A stretch of 21,047 nt of DNA, taken from positions 1 through 21,047 of the IMG/VR virus record IMGVR_UViG_3300033571_015955; one strand, 5' to 3'. The notes beneath the pieces are model-generated. The model was not told where the DNA came from. It did not search any database and saw nothing but the letters and a program-made list of their open reading frames with translations. Every line of letters begins with the position of its first letter. The first letter of the stretch is position 1. Positions 15,639-21,047 of this stretch are shown here, one piece after another. This DNA is from a virus. A program made the position numbers and the translations under genes.

Positions 15639-16429
15639 AAAAAGTAAGTTTCGTTTGCACAACATATAGAAGATTCCATTGCGTAAGAAGAATATTAGCA
15701 CAATTCAACGCTCAGACATATCCAAACAAAGAGCTGATTATATTCAATACTGATACCGAGCATCCTTATACTATGGATGAGATTCCTTCAAATGTAAAAA
15801 TTATAAACAATGGAAATAACTATAACGATAATACACCCTACACAAATAGAGGAGATATTTGTAGAGATGCCGTTAGTCACTGTACTGGAGCTTATTTTAT
15901 GCTAGCAGATGATGATGATATCTATCTACCATGGCATATTCAACAAGCCGTAGAAGGTGTAGAAGAGATTGGACAAGATGCTTGGAAGCCAAAGAGAAGT
16001 CTATTCGCATCCGGCAATGGAATTGAGTTTGCACAAAATACTATGGAGGCATCAATCATTGTAAAGATGGATAGAATAAGAGAGATAGGTTTTAGAAATG
16101 ATATGACAGGATATGAAGGATTGAGCTGGTATACTGTATTGAGAGATGAAAAGCAATTGGATGAATACAATGAAAATTATGTTCCATCCTACTGCTTCAA
16201 TTGGTCAGACCCATCAGAAGTTGCAGGGCACAAGCAAAGTGGAGATATTAATAATCCAAACAACTTTGACAATCACAAAGATTGCTCCACAGACTTCGCA
16301 TTGTTACCGCTAACACCTCTAAACTATATGGAACTATGGAATGTATATAAACCATATTTTGAGTGGCTTAAATCAAAGGAATCAGAGTTGAACGAAGCCT
16401 ACTATCAAAGGTATTGTTCCACTATATAA
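15635..16429 (+). CDS. GT2 family glycosyltransferase
   Basis: A 264-residue GT-A enzyme. The N-terminal KVSFVCTTYRR is the GT2 nucleotide-binding opening. ELIIFNTDTEHPY forms the second strand, and CTGAYFMLADDDDIYLP (acidic cluster D92-D95) is the metal-binding DxD equivalent. The downstream acceptor region has GYEGLSWYTVLRDEKQLDEY, with aromatic and acidic residues of the kind GT2 enzymes use around the catalytic base. There is no membrane helix, so it acts in the cytoplasm on soluble acceptors rather than as a membrane polymerase. It is the last gene of the overlapping sugar cassette and is followed by a 23-bp gap. Confidence 0.85.
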   Translation: MKKVSFVCTTYRRFHCVRRILAQFNAQTYPNKELIIFNTDTEHPYTMDEIPSNVKIINNGNNYNDNTPYTNRGDICRDAVSHCTGAYFMLADDDDIYLPWHIQQAVEGVEEIGQDAWKPKRSLFASGNGIEFAQNTMEASIIVKMDRIREIGFRNDMTGYEGLSWYTVLRDEKQLDEYNENYVPSYCFNWSDPSEVAGHKQSGDINNPNNFDNHKDCSTDFALLPLTPLNYMELWNVYKPYFEWLKSKESELNEAYYQRYCSTI

Positions 16430-16452
16430 TACATTTAATTTGTTAAAAAGGT

Positions 16453-16599
16453 ATGATAAAGTTAATAATAGATTTACTAGCTATTGGTGACCATTATGGT
16501 GTCTCCAAAAATGTGGACTTCGCAAAAGGAGTTAAGCAATATCCGCAATCTTATAAGCAAGGTTGGAGTAATATAAAAAGAATATATAAAAGTAAATAG
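16453..16599 (+). CDS. 48-aa protein before the tape measure gene
   Basis: A short frame with ATG at 16453-16455 and TAG at 16597-16599, ending 2 bp before the tape measure ATG. It fills almost exactly the space between the GT2 gene and the tape measure gene. The product starts MIKLIIDLLAIGDHYGVSKN, is basic overall, and ends IKRIYKSK. It contains several aromatic residues and a hydrophobic N-terminal helix. The tight packing and codon use like its neighbours argue for a real gene. No family is recognised. The position is where tail-assembly chaperones usually lie, but it is far shorter than those proteins. Confidence 0.6.
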   Translation: MIKLIIDLLAIGDHYGVSKNVDFAKGVKQYPQSYKQGWSNIKRIYKSK

Positions 16600-16601
16600 C
16601 G

Positions 16602-18476
16602 ATGGCAGATAATACAAAAACCTACACAGCCATTATAGATGTTGAAGTTGAAGGTCAAAGTAATGTAAAGGATTTAGGCGATGAAGTTCAAGATACCCAA
16701 GAAAAGTTTGTATCTTTAAGAGGTCAAATCAGAGAAACAACTGTTGCTTTACAAAGATTAGAGACTGAAGGAAAGACAGCAACGAAAGAATTCCAAAACC
16801 TTAGAGCTAAATTAGATGAATTAAATGATGCGCAAGAGAGAGCTGCATTCAAAGCTGGACAATTTGATGACCAATTAGCTGCATTACCAGGTCCATTAGG
16901 GCAAGTTGGTGGAGCAATTAAGACATTTAACGAATCAGTCAATAAGTTTGGTAAAGGATTAACGGTAGGATTAGGTGTAATTGGATTGGTTATTACAGCT
17001 TTCTTTACAATGAAGAAGGCATTAGAGAGTACTGCTGAAGGTCAAGCAGTTCTAAATCGTATTACAACTGCATTTAATAAGATATTAGGACCTGTTTTAG
17101 CATTAGTTGAAACAGTTGCATTACCATTATTCGAAGGATTTGCTAACATATTAGTTAAAGTAGCCGATGGATTTGCATGGTTTGCAGAAAAGTTAGGAGT
17201 ATCACAACAAAAGATAAAGGAGGCATCATCAGGTACAAAGGATTTTGCAGCTGAACAAGAGAAATTATTAGAAAAACAAAAAGAAACAGCTGAAAAAGCA
17301 AAACAAGCTGCAGAGAAAGCCGCAGCTGATGCCAAAGCTAAAAGAGAAAAGGCGGCAGCAGATGCAAAAGCTGCAAGAGAAAAAGCAGCAGCTGAACAGT
17401 TAGAGTTTGAGAAACAACAAATTGCCGCTGCATTATCATTATTAGAGGGTAGAGAGAGAGAAATTGCGGAAGAGACTATTAGATATAATGAGCAAGCAAA
17501 CAAATACAGAAACAAAACAGCTGCTGAAAGAGAGTTGTTTGAGATGGCATATCGAAAGAAGATTGCAGATATCAATAAGAAGTATGATGATGAAGCAGCT
17601 CAGAAGACAAAGGAAAGATACGAAAAAGAACAAAAAGATTTAGATGAACAACTAAAAGCATTAGATTTATTCTATAAAAAGCAAGAAGATTTACAAAGAT
17701 ATGCAGATTTCTCAGCACTTCAGCAAGAATTAGAAACATTAGATGCTGCAAATGAAATTAGAGATGATGATTTTCAAGCTGACCAAGCCCGTTTAGAGTT
17801 AAAGTTCGTTAGGTTGCAACAACAAATGCAACTAGAATTGGATGCAACAAAAGGAATAGAAGATGAAGAAATCAAAAGATTGGAGATTCGTAAAAAGTAT
17901 GGTGACGAACTTTCAAAGACTGATAAAGAAATTACATTATCTAGAAAAGCTGAACTACAAGCTAGGGCTGATTTGGAAATGCAGTATGTTGGTATTGTTG
18001 GTCAAGCTGGTAGATTACTATCACAGGCTGCGGGAGATAATAAGACCTTAGCAATTGCTGGTATTCTATTAGAGCAGGCATCGGCAGTAGCATCAATTGC
18101 TATTAGTACACAAAAGAATGCAGCTAAGGCTGGATACTTTACACCAAAAGGTATTGCTGAATTAGTAGCAGGTGGTTTGGGTATTGCATCAGCTATCGTA
18201 GCAGCTAAAAAAGGAATTGACCAAATCAACCAAGTTAGAATACCTGGTGGTGGGGGTGGGGGAGGTTCAGCTGGAGCATCTAGTATACCTACACCATCGA
18301 TACCATCTATAAATGCACCAAGAGTTGAAACTGCAATATCAGCTTCACCCGGTACTCAAATAGCTGGTACATTAGCAGATGTAACTGGTAAACCAATAAA
18401 AGCATATGTTGTAAGTGGTGATGTATCATCGCAACAAGCATTAGATAGAAGAACAACTAAAGCAGCAACATTTTAA
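16602..18476 (+). CDS. Tail tape measure protein
   Basis: A 624-residue, helix-dominated protein that sets tail length and passes out of the tail during DNA injection. Residues 1-95 form an N-terminal coiled region. PGPLGQVGGAIK (96-107) precedes a hydrophobic helix (about 118-136) and a second hydrophobic stretch (161-194), candidates for membrane insertion. Residues 205-275 are an Ala/Lys/Glu-rich coiled coil with repeated AEKAAADAKAKREK units, and more coiled coil runs to about 460. A hydrophobic Ala/Gly segment, a glycine run and PTPSIPSINAP follow. The C-terminus IKAYVVSGDVSSQQALDRRT is the closing segment of Bacteroidetes-phage tape measures. At about 1.5 angstrom per residue the tail would be near 90-95 nm, a siphovirus-scale length. 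Confidence 0.85.
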   Translation: MADNTKTYTAIIDVEVEGQSNVKDLGDEVQDTQEKFVSLRGQIRETTVALQRLETEGKTATKEFQNLRAKLDELNDAQERAAFKAGQFDDQLAALPGPLGQVGGAIKTFNESVNKFGKGLTVGLGVIGLVITAFFTMKKALESTAEGQAVLNRITTAFNKILGPVLALVETVALPLFEGFANILVKVADGFAWFAEKLGVSQQKIKEASSGTKDFAAEQEKLLEKQKETAEKAKQAAEKAAADAKAKREKAAADAKAAREKAAAEQLEFEKQQIAAALSLLEGREREIAEETIRYNEQANKYRNKTAAERELFEMAYRKKIADINKKYDDEAAQKTKERYEKEQKDLDEQLKALDLFYKKQEDLQRYADFSALQQELETLDAANEIRDDDFQADQARLELKFVRLQQQMQLELDATKGIEDEEIKRLEIRKKYGDELSKTDKEITLSRKAELQARADLEMQYVGIVGQAGRLLSQAAGDNKTLAIAGILLEQASAVASIAISTQKNAAKAGYFTPKGIAELVAGGLGIASAIVAAKKGIDQINQVRIPGGGGGGGSAGASSIPTPSIPSINAPRVETAISASPGTQIAGTLADVTGKPIKAYVVSGDVSSQQALDRRTTKAATF

Positions 18477-18506
18477 TAAATAAGAAATCTTAATTGTTAA
18501 AGAATT

Positions 18507-19871
18507 ATGATATATGAATTAGTAATAGAAGATGAGAAAGTTGATGAGGTATTTGCTATCTCATTGGTAGAGTCTCCAGCAATAGAATCCAACTTTGTTT
18601 ATTTTGACAAAGAGGAAATAAGATTCGCAGCAGTAAATGATGAGAAGAGATTGGTGATGGGACCTATCCTAATACCTGATAAAAAGATTATAAGAGTAGA
18701 TGGTACAGGAATGCCATACCATGTATTCTTTAGACCTGAAACAATTAAGAGATTATCCGAAATGTATCTGCAAAAGAAATATACGGATAAAGCTACATTA
18801 GAGCACGATGAAAAGATAAGCGGTGTAAACTTAGTAGAGAGTTGGATTGTTGAAAGCAGAGTAAAAGACAAATCAGCTGTATATGGATTATCAATGCCAG
18901 TAGGAACTTGGATGGGAACATTTAAGATTGATAATGATGACATATGGAATGATTATGTGAAAGAAGGTAAAGTAAAAGGATTCTCAATAGAAGGTCTATT
19001 CGGACACAATTTAGTAGCAGCTACATCACATGCATATATACTTGAAAAAGATATTGAAGATTTGACAATAGATGAAGCTGATGTATTACTATCTCTAATT
19101 AAAGATACTGTTAAGCTTGAATCTTATACGGATTATGGACAGGAGATTAGAAATAATGCAAAGAGAGGAATTGAATTAAACGAAAAGAATAATAATAAAT
19201 GTGCTACCCAAACAGGTAAAGTTAGAGCACAACAACTAGCAGATGGGGAAGCAATATCAGTTGAGACAATCAAAAGAATGTATTCCTATTTGAGTAGAGC
19301 TGAAACATACTACGATGAAACGGATGTGAATGCTTGTGGTACAATATCTTATTTATTATGGGGTGGTAAATCAGCCCTAAGTTGGAGTAGAAACAAATTA
19401 AAAGAATTAGGATTGTTGGAAGAGGGAGAAGCTCAACCATCAATCACATCTACATACCCCGGTGAAGTTGCAAGTGGAAGTATTGCTCCTGCATTATTAG
19501 CAGAACAATGTCCACCTGCCACTCAACACATAGGGATAAACTTATACAATAGACAAACAGCCATAAATCAAGCAAACTATGGCCCGTTAAATCCAAATGA
19601 ACCAAATGAAGAATACTGGAAAAAGAAAGCAGACCAATTCGGAAGTTCAATCGAAGAAGCCAAAAAAGCCTTATGTGGTAATTGTGCATTCTTTTATAGA
19701 ACTCCACAAATATTGGAATGCATTGCAGGTGGAATCGAAGCCAAAGGAATAGATGACCCATTTGCGGCAATCAATGCTGGTGAGATTGGATATTGTGAAG
19801 CGTTTGATTTTAAGTGTGCTGCAAGTAGAACTTGTGATGCATGGGTAGTTGGAGGACCTATAACACAATGA
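18507..19871 (+). CDS. XkdF-type prohead protease with two additional C-terminal domains
   Basis: A 454-residue protein. Residues 1-190 form the protease: FAISLVESPAIESNF, then LEHDEKISGVNLVESWIVE (candidate catalytic His100), the XkdF-type PVGTWMGTFKI, and KGFSIEGLF (candidate nucleophile Ser160, matching the 'glSvGf' motif of S78-like proteases). It should cleave scaffold and capsid precursors. Residues 205-305 are a separate helical domain (EIRNNAKRGIELN, GKVRAQQLADGEAIS, WGGKSALSWSRNKLKEL) often fused to phage head proteins. Residues 370-450 hold six cysteines (390, 393, 405, 430, 437, 443) ending CAASRTCDAW, a possible metal or disulphide module. The gene lies after the tape measure, about 14 kb from the capsid gene, an unusual place for a protease. 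The catalytic residue assignment is from memory of the family. Confidence 0.8.
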   Translation: MIYELVIEDEKVDEVFAISLVESPAIESNFVYFDKEEIRFAAVNDEKRLVMGPILIPDKKIIRVDGTGMPYHVFFRPETIKRLSEMYLQKKYTDKATLEHDEKISGVNLVESWIVESRVKDKSAVYGLSMPVGTWMGTFKIDNDDIWNDYVKEGKVKGFSIEGLFGHNLVAATSHAYILEKDIEDLTIDEADVLLSLIKDTVKLESYTDYGQEIRNNAKRGIELNEKNNNKCATQTGKVRAQQLADGEAISVETIKRMYSYLSRAETYYDETDVNACGTISYLLWGGKSALSWSRNKLKELGLLEEGEAQPSITSTYPGEVASGSIAPALLAEQCPPATQHIGINLYNRQTAINQANYGPLNPNEPNEEYWKKKADQFGSSIEEAKKALCGNCAFFYRTPQILECIAGGIEAKGIDDPFAAINAGEIGYCEAFDFKCAASRTCDAWVVGGPITQ

Positions 19872-20191
19872 GAAATATATTCCTAAAGAACCTATATGAG
19901 TTTGCAAAGAATCCAACTGTAAGCAGAAGGAGATTAAGAACTATGTCATTAGAATGGAATACACCATTTAAGATATGGGGTGAAACATTGGAAGGTGATA
20001 ATTATGATGGTAGAGAAGTGTTCTCATTTTCAGGTCCAGCTAGAGGGCCAGCATCACCAGCAACTAGATATCCGTACAGTCGTATGGGATATATGATATT
20101 TTATGATATGCGTAAAGGAGAACCAAGAACATTTGTTTATGATTTGATTACGCATATTGAGAAAGATGGAGTTAAATATAAAGTAATATAA
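19868..20191 (+). CDS. Conserved-type phage protein of unknown function, 107 aa
   Basis: I chose the ATG at 19868, which overlaps the protease stop as ATGA. An in-frame ATG at 19841 would overlap the protease gene by 31 bp and add nine residues. The product is 107 residues, basic, with an N-terminal helix (MRNIFLKNLYEFAKNPTVSR) and RRRLRTMSLEWNTPFKIWGE. A beta-rich remainder includes FSFSGPARGPASPATRYPYS and a GYMIFYDMRKGEPRTFVYDL stretch. The C-terminus is short (KVI). No catalytic motif is visible. It lies in a run of small genes after the protease, so a minor head role is possible, but nothing in the sequence proves it. Confidence 0.65.
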   Translation: MRNIFLKNLYEFAKNPTVSRRRLRTMSLEWNTPFKIWGETLEGDNYDGREVFSFSGPARGPASPATRYPYSRMGYMIFYDMRKGEPRTFVYDLITHIEKDGVKYKVI

Positions 20192-20193
20192 TC

Positions 20194-20505
20194 ATGCCAA
20201 TTAGACCAGGTCAATCAGAAAACGAACAGGAGTTCATAGGAAGATGTATGAGCGAAGAAAGCTCTTCATTCCCTGATGAGCCACAAAGATACGCAGTATG
20301 TAAATCATATTGGGATAGAGGTAAAATGAGTAAAATCAAAAACAATGTATCTGCTAAAGTAATGGCTAGAGTTGCATTCGATTCTAAATACGAAGGAATT
20401 AATCTAGCTGAAGGACTTGAAGGAGCATGTTGGGAAGGATACGAAGCTATTGGAACAAAGATACTGGATGGTAGAGAAGTTCCAAACTGCGTTCCAATAA
20501 AATAA
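20194..20505 (+). CDS. Small head-associated protein with two phage-specific modules
   Basis: A 103-residue protein with two recognisable parts. Residues 1-45 (PIRPGQSENEQEFIGRCMSE, then DEPQRYAVCKSYWDRGK) match a short module with the pattern 'P..GE.e..Fi.RCm.d......P...qR.AvC.s.w'. I know this module from the tails of phage prohead proteases and other head proteins. Residues 78-103 (GACWEGYEAIGTKILDGREV, ending PNCVPIK) match a second common phage module, 'CW.GYE.iGtK...G..VPNCVP'. Both usually occur fused to protease or minor capsid proteins. Here they form a separate polypeptide 2 bp after the upstream gene. The role is probably head assembly alongside the protease. Confidence 0.65.
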   Translation: MPIRPGQSENEQEFIGRCMSEESSSFPDEPQRYAVCKSYWDRGKMSKIKNNVSAKVMARVAFDSKYEGINLAEGLEGACWEGYEAIGTKILDGREVPNCVPIK

Positions 20506-20510
20506 TAATA

Positions 20511-20918
20511 ATGAGTTTTGGTAATCAATTACTGTTACGCTTTAGTAATGAAGAGAATGTATATGCTGATGTTCAACTAATAATGGAGAATATGCCATTA
20601 GCAGATGGGTGGGTGTATATACTGCGTAACAAGTTAAAGCTTGATGATTACTATATTACATTCAATGTACCACGTGCTGAATTAGCTAACTCACTTAAAT
20701 TAGCTGATGTCATTGTAGTGCATAGAAAGAAAGACTACAATACAATATTCACAATCAATGCTCTAAATCAAATACAAAAGGAAGCTACTGGGCTTGATAT
20801 TATCGATGCTAAATGGCCATTTCCATTTGATTTATATCGTAATTGCATATTGCTATATACTGATAAAGGTATTGATATTATACCAACAAAGATAGTAGAA
20901 GCGATGGAAGTAAAATAA
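20511..20918 (+). CDS. Hypothetical protein, 135 aa
   Basis: A 135-residue mixed alpha/beta protein. It opens MSFGNQLLLRFSNEENVYAD and continues with MENMPLADGWVYILRNKLK, a strand-rich centre (YYITFNVPRAELANSLKLAD, VIVVHRKKDYNTIFTINALN) and a C-terminal half with KWPFPFDLYRNCILLYTDKG. It has one cysteine, no signal peptide and no membrane helix. It is the last gene before a weak terminator and a promoter, so it probably closes the late structural operon. I do not recognise the family. The frame is supported by dense packing (5-bp gap) and neighbour-like codon use. Confidence 0.65.
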   Translation: MSFGNQLLLRFSNEENVYADVQLIMENMPLADGWVYILRNKLKLDDYYITFNVPRAELANSLKLADVIVVHRKKDYNTIFTINALNQIQKEATGLDIIDAKWPFPFDLYRNCILLYTDKGIDIIPTKIVEAMEVK

Positions 20919-20942
20919 TTTCATTTTTTTTTACTTTTTTTT
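20906..20942 (+). terminator. Weak AU-rich terminator candidate
   Basis: GGAAGTAAAA (20906-20915) can pair with TTTTACTTTT (20929-20938), including two G-U pairs, around a 13-nt loop. A T run to 20942 follows. The stem overlaps the stop codon region of the upstream gene and is mostly A-U, so stability is low. Position at the end of the gene run and just before a promoter supports it. Confidence 0.35.
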
Positions 20943-20949
20943 GTCATTT

Positions 20950-20980
20950 TTTGTTGTTTGGGATTTTTGGTCTATATTTA
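20950..20980 (+). promoter_or_regulatory. Bacteroidetes-type promoter
   Basis: TTTG at 20950-20953 is followed by exactly 19 bases and TATATTTA at 20973-20980. The known Bacteroidetes primary sigma consensus is TTTG-N19-TAnnTTTG, so only the last base differs. A T-rich tract (20919-20952) lies upstream and an A-rich leader leads to the ATG at 21015. Transcription would start near 20985-20990. Confidence 0.65.
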
Positions 20981-21014
20981 TAAGTGTAAATAAAACAATT
21001 CAAAACCCACTACA

Positions 21015-21047
21015 ATGCAACAATCTTTGAACAATTCTAGTTCACAA
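21015..21047 (+). CDS. Start of the next gene, cut by the window end
   Basis: An ATG at 21015 opens a frame without stop to the last base, giving 11 residues (MQQSLNNSSSQ). It lies about 30 bp downstream of the predicted transcription start and after an A-rich leader, as expected for a Bacteroidetes-phage translation start. Too little is visible to name it. Confidence 0.5.
   Translation, partial: MQQSLNNSSSQ

Noticed and set aside
16413-16442. Possible promoter before the 48-aa gene (TTG then TTAATTTG)
   Set aside because: The -7 box has one mismatch, the spacing is 18 and the -33 box is incomplete. The predicted start would fall only a few bases before the ATG.
17042-17575. 177-aa reverse-strand frame rich in Ala, Ser and Phe
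   Set aside because: A shadow of the Ala/Lys/Glu coiled-coil codons of the tape measure gene.
18248-18266. G-rich run in the tape measure gene and GGT/GGA runs in the Gly-rich gene as phase-variation tracts
   Set aside because: Single-base G runs are only about five long and are mixed with other bases. The coded glycine stretches are normal for these protein families.
19841-19867. Earlier ATG for the 107-aa gene
   Set aside because: It would overlap the cysteine-rich end of the protease by 31 bp. The ATG at 19868 gives the common 4-bp ATGA overlap and a natural N-terminus.
1-21047. CRISPR arrays, tRNA genes, insertion sequences, attachment sites
   Set aside because: Reading both strands showed no regular spaced repeats, no cloverleaf-like sequence, no transposase and no flanking direct repeats.

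Overview
The window looks like the virion-structure region of a tailed double-stranded DNA phage, probably one infecting a Bacteroidetes (Flavobacteria-like) host. Every supported gene is on the + strand, packed with 1-13 bp overlaps or short gaps. The DNA is AT-rich and starts lack Shine-Dalgarno sequences, being preceded by A-rich DNA. A near-consensus Bacteroidetes promoter (TTTG-N19-TATATTTA) lies near the right end. Several structural proteins (capsid, portal, tail hub, tape-measure C-terminus) resemble, from memory, families seen in Bacteroidetes phages and freshwater or marine viromes. No terminase, replication, lysis, integrase or tRNA gene is visible, so this is part of a genome. TAA, TAG and TGA all end genes, so the standard code appears to be used.

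Layout. (1) 1-2401: a receptor-binding block with a LamG-type protein cut by the window edge, a 62-aa protein, a second LamG protein with a threonine linker, and a glycine-rich adhesin. (2) 2452-4754: a scaffold-like protein, the major capsid protein, a long hairpin, and a putative tail-tube protein, closed by a clear intrinsic terminator. (3) 4874-7934: a small beta-rich protein, the portal, a head-tail connector, a neck or tail-terminator candidate and an HK97 gp10-like tail completion protein. (4) 7991-13425: three large tail-tip/baseplate proteins. The last carries three near-identical 67-aa cysteine modules and two more modules strung on threonine-rich, mucin-like linkers. (5) 13457-16429: four overlapping genes forming a sugar-modification cassette: a DxD glycosyltransferase, a SAM methyltransferase-like protein, a GT32-type and a GT2-type glycosyltransferase. 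(6) 16453-20918: a 48-aa protein, the tape measure, an XkdF-type prohead protease with two extra C-terminal domains, and three small proteins. (7) 20906-21047: a weak AU-rich terminator, a promoter and the start of the next gene.

How the genes work together. Scaffold, capsid, protease and portal build and mature the head. The connector, neck and tail-completion proteins join it to a flexible, probably siphovirus-like tail, whose length the tape measure sets at roughly 90-95 nm (at 1.5 angstrom per residue). The tip proteins and LamG/Gly-rich adhesins contact the host. The most interesting proposal is that the glycosyltransferase cassette, directly downstream of the threonine-bead protein, glycosylates it in the cytoplasm and so makes a sugar-coated tail tip. 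This is inference, supported by gene position, by the unusual substrate-like sequence and by a weak resemblance of the first enzyme to peptide O-glycosyltransferases.

No stretch longer than 300 bases lacks a gene. The largest gaps are 4755-4873 (terminator) and 20919-21014 (promoter).
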